This document shows positions 33,805-45,994 of a stretch of DNA of 64,000 nt, one piece after another (within the stretch, counting starts at the first letter, position 1; every line of letters begins with the position of its first letter). The stretch is from Panicum virgatum. Taxonomy: Eukaryota > Streptophyta > Magnoliopsida > Poales > Poaceae. Made by a program: the position numbers and the translations under genes. The stretch is taken from the NCBI RefSeq assembly GCF_016808335.1, contig NC_053140.1, positions 31,302,586 through 31,366,585 on the forward strand. Reading direction: 5' to 3'. Under the pieces are notes generated by a model. That model did no database searches. It had not been told where the DNA came from and was given only the letters and a program-made list of their open reading frames with translations.

Positions 33805-34539
33805 ATAATTTGACTTTATTTTATTTCAAAGATGTTCTACAAGAGAGATCACCGAGACTTGGAGCATTTATTAATGTGGAATGGATGGTAGTACTAATTC
33901 CCAGTGTAGGAATGTAGCAAATGGATGGGATGTGTACGTGCTTATGATCGAGAAAGCATGAAGAGTATCTCACTAGGATCACCCAATTTGACAAAACTCA
34001 ACAGAACATCAAGCAGCATATGTATAAGGGTTTTTCATGGAGTATGACATATGGCTCTGGTAGGACATTGCATATCGCTGGGGAACTTGCCTTTTTAAAA
34101 TTTATTTTTGAAAACAACTCCAAACTTCAAGCATTACTAGAACAAGCTTGTAGAACCTTATTTACCATATCTAAACTCACAACAACTTAGACTCAGATCA
34201 AGCGTATGCAACCCACGGAACTTTCAGGTTTATTGGCAAGATACTTGCGTAACCAACGAATATAAACTCAAGAGAACTCTTATTTTCAAGACTAGGCACA
34301 ACAGACATAATAAAGCAAAGCAAAACTCATCCTTTCAACTTATCAAGGGGAGTTAAAACATTCTTACCACGCATCATGGAAAAAAGAAATAAAGCAATAA
34401 ATTTTTATTTTGTTTTTAGAAGTTTTTATCAAATTTTATTGAAAGCAAATAAAAGGGATATAGTTGACTTAAGGGAGGGGACCTCCCCCAAGCTAGCTCT
34501 TGGTTAGGGTCGAAAAGCATGAACTTTCTCCATACCTGA
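33805..34539 (-). other. 3' non-coding region of the Athila-like element (right of the nested Tat element)
   Basis: This is A/T-rich sequence without a coding frame. Near 34478 the complement has a GGGGGAGGTCCCC purine-rich motif directly after the protease frame. Confidence 0.6.
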
Positions 34540-36547
34540 TTAGGTTGATGTCGTTTCGTCCGTACCTGGAGAAGTAGTAGCGGTCGATGACGTCTTGTTC
34601 TTCTTGCGCCACACCTTCTTAGTCTTCTTTGGTGGCGTAGGCGGCGCAGGAACAGGATTCTCGAATGCTGGATAGACGATCTTCAGATCTTCCCAAACTG
34701 TATCGGTGATGAAATCAGGTATCTTCTGATCATCTTCCACTGGCTCGGTTGGTGGAGTATGAATTTCCCAATCCTCCAAAGCTGGCTTGGAAGAAGGGCG
34801 ATAGTCTTGATCATCCCAACCGGGCTCTGCCCATAGCCCTTGGTTCTCACTATCCTCATGAACCAGAAATACCTTTCTCTTATTTTGGAACTTAAATTTC
34901 ATGGTCTTTCCCATGATTCGGAGACTGATTCTCCCTCTCCCTACGTCAATTCTGGTATTTGTATCCTTGAGGAATGGTCGCCCAAATATGAGCGGAATTC
35001 TAAGATCTTCTTCCATATCAAGGACTACGAAGTCCACCAATATGTAGGTATTCTTGACCTTTACCATTAACCTTTCCACAACTCCTTCTGGATATCTTAT
35101 CGTGGAGTCTGCCAGCTGAACACACATAGTGGTAGGGGAAATTGATGGATAGCCTAACTTCTCGAAAGTCACCTTAGGCACGATGTTGACGCTAGCTCCA
35201 AGGTCACAAAGGGCATGATCAAATTCATAATCAAATATTGAGCAGCTGATCACTGGGGTTCCGGGGTCTTCTCATATTGTGGCTGCTAACTCGCCCCACG
35301 CACCTCTTCTTGGACGTGTGAGCTTCTCTGCGTAGCTGAGGGGTGTCCTGCTAAGGGGCTCTTTCCACATAGCATTAACGACATTCACGCTTTCTAGAGT
35401 AGACTCGGGTTGCCCCGGGAGCTTCTCTAGTTCAGCAGCAAGTGTAGCAGCAGCTAATTGAGCCAATTGAGTTTCTAGCGCCTTGTTGAAACTCAGCTGG
35501 TTCTTCATAGTTGTGGAGAATCCGTCCATCTTGGCATGGATAGTCTCCATAGATTTGTCCATAGCGGCCAACTTCTTCTAAAGGGACTTATTGATCTTCG
35601 CTTGGCCGTAGACAAGATCTCTCATGGTAGGATGGTTAGTACCAAAAGAATTCCACCCCTGACCTACTTGTAGACGAAACCCATTGCTGCCATTGAGAAA
35701 TAGAGCTTCTTCTTGGGTTTCTGGGCAATTGTCACCTAAATGTCCAACATTCCCGCAGACCTCGCACGTCATGCAAGCTTCCAAGACTTGAAGTGTTTGC
35801 ATCTGAGCCTTATCTTGGGAATAATCTTCAAATTTCTTGAGGAGGAGATCAATCTTCATAGCGAGCATGTCGGCCTCCTTAACAGAGTGCATACCTCGCT
35901 GGCGCGGTTGGAGGCGATCATCGCTCCAACCTTGGTTGGAAACCATCTTCTTGATCAATGATGTAGCTCTTTCAGTGGTCAGCGAGAAGAAAGCTCCACC
36001 CGCAGTGGCATCTACATGATCACGGGATGACTATGTCAACCCGTTGTAGAAGTTCTGTAGAATGAGCCAATTGTCCATTCCATGGTGCGGACATGCCAGA
36101 ATGTACTCCTGAAGCCTCTCCCAAGCTTCTGGAATTGACTCATTTGATGCCTACTGGAAGTTCGAAATCCGACCATGAAGAGCATTGGTTTTGCCCATCG
36201 GGATTAACTTCGAGAGGAATGCCTTGGCACATTTGTCTCAAGTATCCACAGCAGCCTTGTCAGCATAAAACCATTGCTTCACTCTCCCCAAGAGAGAAAG
36301 GAAACAGACGGAGCCGGATTGCATCTTGTGATACACCCTTGATAACAAAAGTATTGCAGAGATCCAGGAACTGCTGGAGATGAGCGCTGGCATCCTCATT
36401 AGCCTTGCCACAGAATGGGCTGGCCTGCACCATCGTAATGAGACCCGTCTTGATCTCGAAATTTTCTCCTCCGGTGTTAACCTCGAGTCCAGTTGGGACC
36501 TGGCTAGCAGACGGAGCAGAGTAATCATGGAGTGTCTTCTGGGCCAT
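34540..36547 (-). pseudogene. Gag and aspartic protease of the Athila-like element
   Basis: The frame begins MAQKTLHDYSAPSASQ at 36547 and has a gag domain (QQFLDLCNTFVIKG ... RLRLFPFSLGE). It shifts frame at about 36285, then shows a CCHC knuckle (CEVCGNVGHLGDNC, about 35760-35720) and a coiled region (35571-35272). After a stop at 35272 it enters the protease (ALCDLGASVNIVPKVTFEKLG; 35253-34540), whose DLGAS replaces the usual DTGA, as is common in Athila relatives. The tail is Lys/Thr/Pro-rich. At least one frameshift and several stops break it. No RT follows. Confidence 0.85.
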
Positions 36548-36834
36548 AGCTCTAGGAGCTGACGACGATGCGATGACTGGTTCGGCTGCCGAGAGTGAGA
36601 TCTGAGGTGATACGAGATGAGCTCACGTCCTCCTCAAAAGTGACTCTGGATCGGAATGAAAGTTTTGCGGCAAGTTGAAACCGGTCATACACTACCCTGT
36701 TTTCATATCAACAAAGACAAGAAAACAAAGCCAAGTTAGCCTATTTAGAATGCGAATACCAATCTCGATTTTGTTCACAACTTTATCTATATATTCCACT
36801 CTGTGCCTTCCCCGGCAACGGCGCCAAAAATACT

Positions 36835-38374
36835 TGTTGGTGCCTACCAACGTCACCAGCGATGACGCCTGCAGACGCCAAGTTTCGGGTGGCAGTATTT
36901 CATGAACCACGAATAAATCCGCAAACGCACGGAATACCGCTGTAGCATTTTACCTGGGAGTATACCGGGGTGTCATTTATATTTTCACAGGGAAGGCGAT
37001 GAGTGGGAGAGTATATAGATTAGTTCGTGAGCTCTGTCTAGATTGGATATTCTCATGCATAAACAGGGGTAAGATAATAATATGGTAGGAGGTAGTGTGA
37101 CACACACACAAACTACTCTCTTGGATAAATAAAAGATAAAGATTGCTTTAGGCTGGGAGCAAGGTAAAAGTCAGAGCTCGAGTCAGCTGTGCTAAGCTAG
37201 ATATATCTACATTTTCTCATTAGTTAGCTTGTCAGAGATTAAACTACACAACAGGGAGATCGCAATAGAAGTAACGGGAGCAGCCCGTACATCCCGGTGA
37301 CTTTATGTACCTCCTACCCCCCATAACGAACGTGGAGGATTACTAAAAGGCTTGGACATGACTGTCACCACCTGCCGGCTACCTCTACAAACCGTGAGTA
37401 TAGTTGACGTCCAGCAACACTTAGCTAATCTAGACACCATGTCTACACTAGTAAGGGATACTCTAGTGTCCCACGCGGACCTCCCACTCTTCGGAAGGAC
37501 AGACATCACACTAGAGCAATCATATGAATACTGGAACAGTTGATAGAGTTCTAGGAACAAAAGACTAACTATCTCCAGCACAGGGCAATTATGAAATGAG
37601 ATCATTGAATAATAATGCAACCATGACAAGAAGCACATACTCGATAACTCAGAATATACTTCAAGCAGATATCGGTAACCATAGTCTATTTCTATTACAA
37701 ACTACCGAATATTACAAGAGAGACTAGAGATAAACCCATACCAGACTCTCGAGCAACTCCGGAGACTCGATGACTCCTAGACTTCTCCTAAACTCCACTA
37801 AGCCTAAAGACTATGCAAGAAGGAACTTGAGAGGTGAGTGAAGTGAGGGATGTGTGTGTGTGTATGTGTATGTGTCCTATTCTCTACCCCCTCCCTTGTA
37901 TTTATAGGAGGGAGCCACCGGCCGCAACACCCCAAACTGACCTAAAGGAGCAACAGGGAGGCGCCACATGGCAAAGTTGAGGCGGTGGGGCCCATGGGCC
38001 TGGTCGGCTGACCTATAGGTCGGCCGGCCTGCCCTGGCCGCCAACCGCCCCCAACTGCTGGGGGTTGGGCTTGTCTGGGCCTCCTTGTCTGATCCACGCT
38101 AGGGTTGGCCGGTCTTGAGTTGTTTTGCTTCAATTCTTGGGCTACACTTGGTCCATTTGAGCCTGAATCAGTACTCTGATATTTTCTGTGATTTTCTACT
38201 GGGCCAAAGTGTGCTTGCAACCTGCATATTAGCTCAAAAGCACAACTTGCATATTCTAGAAGGTAAAGTATTATTTAGGGACTTTATTGAATATAAGTAC
38301 GTGTAAGAAATGCAAACTCTCATGATTTTCTAATCAAGTTGACGCCTGGAAATGGTCATTAGTGAGCGTCAACA
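36835..38374 (-). repeat. 5' LTR of the Athila-like element, 1,540 bases
   Basis: It runs from TGTTGGTGCCTACCAACGTC to GTGAGCGTCAACA in plus reading. On the minus strand it ends next to the tRNA-Asp-type primer site (about 36809-36826). It aligns with the solo LTR at 6537-8068 throughout. A minus-strand TATA is in 'CTTGTATTTATAGGAGGG' (about 37891). Confidence 0.9.
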
Positions 38375-40055
38375 CCATACCACTAGCGATAGGTAAGTAG
38401 CTAGTTATTTTGCAATCGAGTACTTTCTAGTTGTCGATTTGCAAGTTTTGATTTGTGTGTTTGCTTTTCCCAGTCCGGCGGCTAAGATGCCACGAACCTC
38501 ACCATCTGGGGATGATACTGCGGTGGGACGAACTGTCCCCTCCACCATAGTGGACCCATCAAGTGGGATCGGGGCTACTCATTCAGCGAGTAGTTCCGAT
38601 ATAAATAAGACCATTGATGCGGGTAAGCTGGCCATGATCGCAAAGCCTGCCCGCAAATTTGGCATCAAGGGGTTTGCCCTAATAAGAGCTCCTGTGTAAG
38701 TTTTTTAGAACTTGTATGTGTAGGATCTGTTTTGAATCTAGTAGTTTGTAACTACTTTGTCTTTGCAGAGATGCAGTCCTGGGAAAGGACGTGGGGGTTG
38801 AGAGCCACTCGGATTCTCAGCCGGGGCTGGAGAAGCCCCCAAGTACTCCTGAGATGATTACTCATGATGCAGATGTGATGGCCAATAGTATGCTTCTGGA
38901 TTCTCCATTGCTCGATCCTGAGAGGGTTAATGAGGAGATCCCGGAGGATGGTGGAAGCAGCAAGCTTCCAGGAGAAGGAGAAGTCGAGAAGCTTCCTGAG
39001 GGAGGCGATGATAAACAGTCTGCGGAGACTCCTGCAGGTAAGCTTGTAGTGCCTTGTAGAAAGGTATCCTTCTGTTTGCTCTTAGTGTGATTAAGTAGCA
39101 TGTTCTTCCTTTATATTCCCAAGTCACGGGGAATACTGTAGAAAGGATTGAAGAAGTGCCCAAGAAGGCTGTTGTTGTGGTGAGTACTTCCCAAGTCATA
39201 TCGGGAAGTGACTTGCCAAGAGAGAAGGTGGAGCTAGCTTTCAAGCTGCTGGAGGTAAGTAGTCAAATGCTTCGAGTACTTTTTAGAGTAGATCGAGTAG
39301 TATACTTATCTTTTTTTTTGCAGGAAGCACTGGGACGAAAAGGTGTCCAGTCGCCAGATGAGACAGAGCTGAATGCTCTCAAGGAGAGGGTTAAGACGCT
39401 CTCATCTGAGAATGCTGCGCTTGAGGGGAAGCTGAAAAAGCTTTCTCAGTCTAAGAAAGGTTAGTCTTTAGCATTTGATATACACTTGACTAGTAGATCC
39501 GCTTGGTGTTTATAAGATTTTCTTTCTATTGAGCACACAGCTTGTGCCAAATCTTTAGAGATTCAAGAAAGCTTGGTACTGGATTTAAAGATTCTTATGT
39601 ACTGAAACACAGATAAAATAGAGAAGCTCAAGAAGATCAAGGAGGACTCTAACCATGAGGTAGCATCGATGCTGCAACAACTCAAGACTTTGTCAGAGTC
39701 TCGAGACTCGATGCAGCGTGAGCTCGTGGAGCTGAAAGAAGTCAGAGATGCTGCCCTGGAGGTAGCCGAGGCCATGGATATCCCAGTTAGAGATGGAGAT
39801 GAACCACTCACGCTGGCCGAGAGGCTTCGCAGGGTGCCTGGGGCCTTCGAGAGGTTTGTCTCCCACATTACCCGCCAGTATGTAGGTCACGTACTTGGGC
39901 TGGTGAAATCTTATTGGCCAACCACTCATCTGGATGCTCTTGGACGAGGAGCCAAGGTTGATTGTACTGATGATCAGTTCCGTCAGTATTTGGCGAAAAC
40001 TTCCGGGGTGGCTGGTCAGATTGTAGAAGCCTTGAGCAGAGCAGAGTCTCCTTAA

Positions 40056-40800
40056 GCTTTTATTGTATTTGAGTTGGCGTGTGAGCCAAAAGTACTTTGA
40101 ATAAATGCTAGATGTTTGTGTAAAGTCAAGTACTTGTTAGGATTGTGGAATCCCTTAATGTGTCGAGTAGTTGTACTCATGGGTTCTGAGTGTAGGCAGC
40201 GTCGAGCCCACTCAGTCATAATAGTAGATATGATGCATTGTATCCGTGGGTGCCTTAGGAGGCAACATATTCTCGAATCAAATCGAGTTTGTATGTTTCT
40301 GAATCATAACCATAGTGCTAACCGGTTAGGATTGAATCCCGCAGGATTAACCAAGTGGGAATAGCACTTAAAGGTGTGAGAAGCCGTAGCTTAGTATGAA
40401 TTTCCTTTTTCGAGGAAAAATTTTCAATTAGCACGCGGCTAATATGAACTTTGTTGTCCAAATGGGGGAAGAACTCTTATTGAGTATTTAGGAGTTTTAA
40501 GAAGTTTCTCGATAGATAAGAAGACAGGAAGCTCTCGACAAATACATAGATTACTAAGGGAGAACAGGAGTTCTTTTTGTATCTCAAGCAAGTGAGTAGT
40601 ACCCGTCAAGTACTCGAGGCAAAAAGATTCTGTAATGGAGATTCCCATAGTAAACTAAGTAAGCGGGAAACTTGTGTCAACTTATTTTAGAGTATCAAGA
40701 ACTTATTTGTACTCCTTGAGGGGTTTTCGTAGTTAACCATTTAGGATAGACCTTGTTTGGTTACCCAGATAGTATGCAGCTGTTTACGAAAATGGCCCAA
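40056..40800. other. Spacer between antisense gene and tandem repeat
   Basis: It has no coding frame. Words such as 'GTCGAGTAGTTGTACTC' and 'AGTTAACCA' and a degenerate unit at about 40690-40800 suggest that it is decayed tandem-repeat sequence. Confidence 0.5.
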
Positions 40801-41525
40801 ACTACTCGATCGTATCGAGTAGTATGTCCTATTAATGGACTGGATTGATTTCTTGAATAGGACTGTTATGATTGAACTCCGTCGAGTTAACCAAGACGTG
40901 AATATTCTAGAAACATCCCAAACTTACTCGAGCAGAGAGTAAAGTGTCCTACCTGAGGACTGGAGTAACTCTAAGGCAAGTCTGTCAGGTACTAACCCCG
41001 TCGGGTTATCCAAGATGAAGGTGCCGAAAGAGTATCCAAGACCAACTCGAGCCAGCGAGTAGGGTGTCCTTTAACCAAGGACTGGAGTAATCCGTAAAAT
41101 AGAACTGTTAGGTACGAACCCCGTCGGGTTGCCCAAGACTTAAATGTCGAAGGGATATCCAAAACTTACTCGAGCAAGGCGAGTAAGGTGTCCTTTAACC
41201 AAGGACTGGAGTAATCCTTAAGACAGAACTGTTAGGTACGAACTCCGTCGGGTTGCCCAAGATGTAAATGTCAGAAAGATATCCAAAACTTACTTGAGCA
41301 GGGCGAGTAAGGTGTCCTTTTGACCAAGGACTGGAGTAACTCTTAGGGCAAGTCTGTTAGGTACTAACCCCGTCGGGTTGCCCAAGATGAAGGTGTCGAA
41401 AGAGTATCCAAGACCTACTCGAGCAGGGTGAGTAGGGTGTCCTACCGGAGGACTAGAGTGTCTTTTAGGACAGAACTGTTAGGTACGAACCCCGTTGGGT
41501 TGCCCAAGACATAAATGTCAAAAAA
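40801..41525. repeat. Tandem repeat, about six units of 120-126 bases
   Basis: Each unit has '(AC)TACTCGAGC..GCGAGTA', 'GTGTCCT', 'AAGGACTGGAGTAA', 'ACTGTTAGGTAC.AACCCCGTCGGGTT' and 'CCAAGA...AATGTC', in that order. Units start near 40801, 40922, 41042, 41164, 41288 and 41413. It lies in the non-coding part of the outer element between gag (minus) and the antisense gene (plus), where Tat relatives often carry tandem repeats. Confidence 0.9.
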
Positions 41526-41792
41526 GCACTCGAGTGAGAACCATAAAAACTACTCGATAGCTGCTCTAATGCTGAGCAAGACTTTCGAGGTGGGGTATTG
41601 GTCGTGTGAGCGAGAGCCAAGTAGTCGATATAGGAGAAATCAACTTTATTTGGATTTGTCGAAATTACAATAACTGTAAAGTGACAGACTCTGACTCTTA
41701 AGACGTACCCCTTGCTCGTTGGACGTGAGCAATGGTTTACATAATCTGAATAAAACTTATTCGAAGATAGTACTAGTCAATATGGGGGTTGA

Positions 41793-43655
41793 CTAGATTT
41801 GGAGTAGAGCTAGTCGATGCAGAGGTCGACTGGATTTGTTGGTGGGGTCTCCTTCAGAAGAGGTGCCCCCAAGGGCCTTGCGGAGTGAGTCACACTGGAA
41901 GATCGTGTGAGAGCTCTTTGGGTGGATAAAGCACTTGCGTAGCAGTGCTTTGTTGATCCTGTTTTCGTTCTGAGACGATTCAGCTTGATGCTGGGTGCAT
42001 GGTTTACCCTGAGGACGGGTGGTGAAGGTTGCAGGCTTGTGCTTCTTGAAGGAAGCGGAAGCCGTTGGGGGGATGCGGTAGTTGGAAGAAGGGCTATATG
42101 CCTCGACTTCCTCCCATTCCTTTCTCCTTGAGATGATGATGTTGCGCACATCGCGCCCAATGTTGATCACACTGCGGAGGTCGCAGTTGGAGTAGTCGTA
42201 GTTGTCGCCTTGCTGTTCCTGAAGGCTGTTAGCAAGACGCTAACGCCTGAACGCCCTCTTCTGGTTGAGCTGGCGGCGACGTTCGTAGAGATCTTCTGCT
42301 GGATGCTGCTCGTCCAGATGGACGGTGACGGTCACCGCTGGAGGCAGAGGAGGAGCAGGTAGATTCTCCTTGGTAGTAACTTGGGCTTCTATGATTGTAG
42401 GAGGAGTAGCTTCCGTGTTATCGGAAAGGTACTCGTTGAAATCATCAGAATTGTAGTCGTAGAGGTTAAGACGCTCCGTGGGATCGCCCTCAGGTTCTTC
42501 GGCGATATGAACCATGAGGATTTCACGTCAGAGGTCTTGAACTTCTTGGTCTTGTTTGCTTGAGGACGGGTCTAAAGGAGTGCTCTGTTGGTAGGGTAGA
42601 TCCTCTAGCTGTGAGGCAGAAGCGTTGGGATCTTGTGCCTTCCTGAGGTGCACTGTCCGTCCTTGCGGCGTTGCATATATAATCAAATTAGGGAGGGAGT
42701 CCTGATCGGACTTGGAGTTCTTAGCCGAGTTAGACTCGACTTGTTTACTATACTGAATTAGGTCGTCCAGCTATTCCTCTGGATCAGAGGAGTACTCGGA
42801 TTCGGAATCGGTTAGTCCACCGATTTTTGAGTATGTATGCTTTGGGTGAGGAAGAAGCGGTATGCCCATCTCTACACGGAGGGCGTTCTCGTTCATCCAG
42901 TGTAGTCGTGATTGAGTAGGAGTTAGCCCCTCAGGCTCCTTAATCCAGGGTTTGTCATAGACTGAGTCGCTGGATTGTTCTGGAGCCTTGGCTTTTCCTT
43001 TTTTAAGCTTGGCCAGTTCCCAAAGAGCATCGGCATGCTCATTTGGTTTGGCCATAGCGTCCATGAACAGCTCGACATTGTCAGACCACTCTTCAAGATC
43101 GTCGAACGGTTCAAAGTTCTCGAGGCCGTTCATGAAGCGATCAAAGTCCTGATCGAATTTGGACTCGACTTGTTTCGGAGTCCGAATGTGAGCAGGTTTT
43201 GGGGAAGGGTTCTGAGGTATCCTGGAGATAGACGGTCCCATCCGAACAAGCCGGGGGTTTGTCTCACCAGCTCCCCCACAGATTCCTCCTCCTGATTTCT
43301 GCTCTTTGTTTTACAGAGTGCTTTCAGCCACCTTAATGCAGTTGGCAAGCTTCGGGTTTACCCGATCGACCCCTGAGAGCATATCGCCCGACTTCTTCTG
43401 CGGTGGGTTTAGTGCTTTAGGGTTCTGCTGTGGCGCAGATGAACTGAGAGCGATTTCTGCAAGTTTGATGCAGCCCTCAATTGATCGTGAAACTTGATCT
43501 ACTCCGGCGAGTAGTTCTGAGTTTTTGGTCTTAGGGCGTTTGATTGTCTTCAGATGAGCCAGGTATTTTCCAAGAGTTTTGGAAAAGTAAGGCTTTTCGA
43601 AATCAGAATTTGTGTCGAACTCGATCAAACCGAGAGTTCGGTTTTGAGTTGTCAC
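41793..43655 (-). pseudogene. Gag-like region of the outer Tat element, decayed
   Basis: Successive minus-strand frames (43655-43311, 43241-42771, 42515-42240, 42170-41793) begin MTTQNRTLGLIEFDTNS and end with a Cys/His patch KCFIHPKSSHTIFQCDSL, like the single knuckle at the end of Tat gag proteins. Frame changes and stops separate them. The protease and all pol domains are missing: after 41793 only spacer and tandem repeat are found. Confidence 0.6.
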
Positions 43656-43923
43656 GTTTCCTGGGTTGTCCGAGTCGAGTTCGGGTGGAACTCTTTTCTC
43701 GTCGAGATCCGCAGACTCGCGGATACCGGCGAGTTGGGAGCGGGTTTTTTATTTAGGCGACTTAGGCGTGACACGGTGGCTGGAAAAGCCTCCCGTTCCA
43801 TCAGCCGTGCAAGCCCAGGAGCCGAAAACGAAAGTCATGCCTTCTGGCACGCTGTTGGCGTTGCTTGATCCGGCCATCGAATTCGTTGGTGAACTCGCCA
43901 AATCCCCTACCAGGCGCGCCTGC

Positions 43924-44338
43924 TGTCGGTGTTTACCGCCAAGCCTGCTCAGGGATACCCTTAGCAGTAAGGTTTGTAGGTAGGGATCAACGGCTCTGGA
44001 ACTCAATGGTGCAAGGAACACAAAGATTTAGACAGGTTCGGGCCGCGAGTTGTGTAATACCCTACGTCCTGTGTGGTGGTTTGTATTGCCTTAGGTGTAG
44101 ATTGTTTGGAGGGGGTCCCTGCCCGCCCTTATATATCCGGGGGGACAGGGTTACATGGAAAGTCCTAGCCGAGTACAGTTGGAGTCCTACTACAACACAA
44201 TCGCGTAGTTTCCTTTGTACTGCAGCTAGTTCTATGCCTATTCGGGTAGTTACAAAAGATATAAGGTACATCCATGAGATATCCCTTGCTTTAGAACATT
44301 CTATGTCTATAAGCAGTCCCGCTGTCCCGGGTCTGACA
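43924..44338 (-). repeat. 5' LTR of the outer Tat element
   Basis: This 415-base LTR (TGTCGGTGTTTACC ... GGGTCTGACA) has its primer-site side at 43923 and lower. GTTAT follows at 44339, equal to the target duplication of the solo LTR at 15285. It is therefore at the same original integration site as that solo LTR. Confidence 0.85.
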
Positions 44339-44343
44339 GTTAT

Positions 44344-44718
44344 AGTTTAGGGGGTAATTTATTTATATTTGCCAAGTGCCAACCCAAGACACTTGGTAAA
44401 CCCTATACTTTGCCGAGGGTCAGAAATATACACTCAACAAATACTATACTTTGCCGAGTGTAAAAACTTACACTCGGCAAAGCCAAATGGCGATTAGATG
44501 TGCGTTAACTAACTTTACGCGCATGTTATTATTTTGTTGAGTGTATTTTTTTGCTGATTGTTTTTTTTTCTATTTGTAGAGTGTATTTTGTCATGCACTC
44601 GGCACCGAGTATCTTATTTTTGCCGAGTGTATTTTGGAATACACTCGGTAAATATATTGTTTGCCGAGTGCCTCCCACACACAGATCGTTGGCGAAGCTC
44701 CCTACCTGGCTGGCCAGC
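44344..44718. mobile_element. CACTA-type terminal fragment (duplicate of 15705-16078)
   Basis: It shows the same TTTGCCGAGTG subterminal repeats in both orientations as its twin and is almost identical to it. No transposase is present. Confidence 0.65.
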
Positions 44719-45111
44719 TGTCGGTGTTTAATCGCCAAGCCCACCGAGGGATGCCCCCGAGGTGGTAGGTTGTAGGCAGGGACACATCGAGATTAGAACG
44801 CGATGGTGTAAGGAACACAAAACTTTAAACAGGTTCGGGCCATCGGAGCATAATACTCTACGTCATGTGTGACGGTTTGTATTACCTTAGAGGATTGATT
44901 GTTTTGGAGGGGTCCCTGCCTACCTTTATATAGTTTGGGGAACTGGATTACATGGAAATCCTAGCAGAACATTAACAAAGTCCTTGTATGTCGACTAGCT
45001 TAGTCCTACTTCTGTTTGAGCAGTTACAAGAGGATAAGTACATTCCATGTGTTATCCTTTACTCTAGAATATTCCACGCGCTTAAGCAGTCCCACTATTT
45101 CGGGTCTGACA
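44719..45111 (-). repeat. Diverged LTR of the 415-bp family (duplicate of 16079-16471)
   Basis: This 393-base block (TGTCGGTGTTTAATCG ... GGGTCTGACA) is nearly identical to its twin on the left. It lies about 0.9 kb upstream of the ABCB coding start. Confidence 0.7.
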
Positions 45112-45994
45112 GAGAGTTACTGAGAAAGGAAAGCGATAAATATAGTATATTTTTAAAAAAGAATAGACCGGCCGAGGAGGTAATACTATGGCGGCTGTAA
45201 GTTAGCGGGGTCCATATTTATTTATACATTTTATATGGGAATGAAATTATGAAAAATATCAGTATTAGCTACTCCTACATTAGGAGTTGTTTGACAAAAA
45301 TACCACGAGAGAGAATCTCACGCACGACATTTTGGACATAACAGTTTTACTTTCTTTGTTCTTTCTTGGGTAATAAGTGGGTGGCTTGCAATCCTAGAAC
45401 TTGTATTTGCGTGCACGTGCAGCTTGCTGTCGTGATTTGATACCAGTAAAGCAGATACGCATGCAATCTGCATCGGCCGTGCTGATCGAAGACCGCTGAT
45501 ACATGTCCTATTTTCAAAATAATGTCAACGCACCTTTAAGTACGTCTTAATTAGCAGCATTGAGAATTTGAAATAATAGCGCCCATAGAGAGTTACACAA
45601 TTAAACACGAAGACTAGTTGCCTCGGAAAAAAAAAAAGGGGGAAACGCAAAGACTAGTAGCTGACTACCACCGCATTTATCTAGCTAGCTTCCACAAGGC
45701 TAATTGCCTTGGAGCCCAAGCACGCACAAGTCGTGACTCGATCGGCCATCGTGAGGCCGTTTCTGTGTGTAAATATATATGGCGTGCGCGCGCGGCGTCA
45801 AGCGTACCGCCCGCCCCGGCCGCGCGCGCGCCCAAGATGCTTGGGATGATCGAGCTTGCCGGCCTCCATCAGCAGGCAACTACTCCCAAGCATGACTGCA
45901 TGCATCGATCATCTCTCTCGGGATCAATTCAAGGAAATCTAGTCAATTAATTCTCATCATCAGCTCCTTCTTTCAATTCGTCGTTGACCACCAC
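45112..45994 (+). promoter_or_regulatory. Proximal promoter and 5' leader of the ABCB gene
   Basis: A TATA-like GTAAATATATATGG (45769-45782) lies about 215 bases before the ATG, and the leader after it is GC- then CT/AT-rich. The part up to 45808 is duplicated at 16472-17163. Older LTR and CACTA fragments sit directly upstream of it. Confidence 0.65.

Noticed and set aside
40801..41525. CRISPR-like array
   Set aside because: Whole units of ~122 bases repeat without distinct spacers, in a plant retroelement. It is an ordinary tandem repeat.
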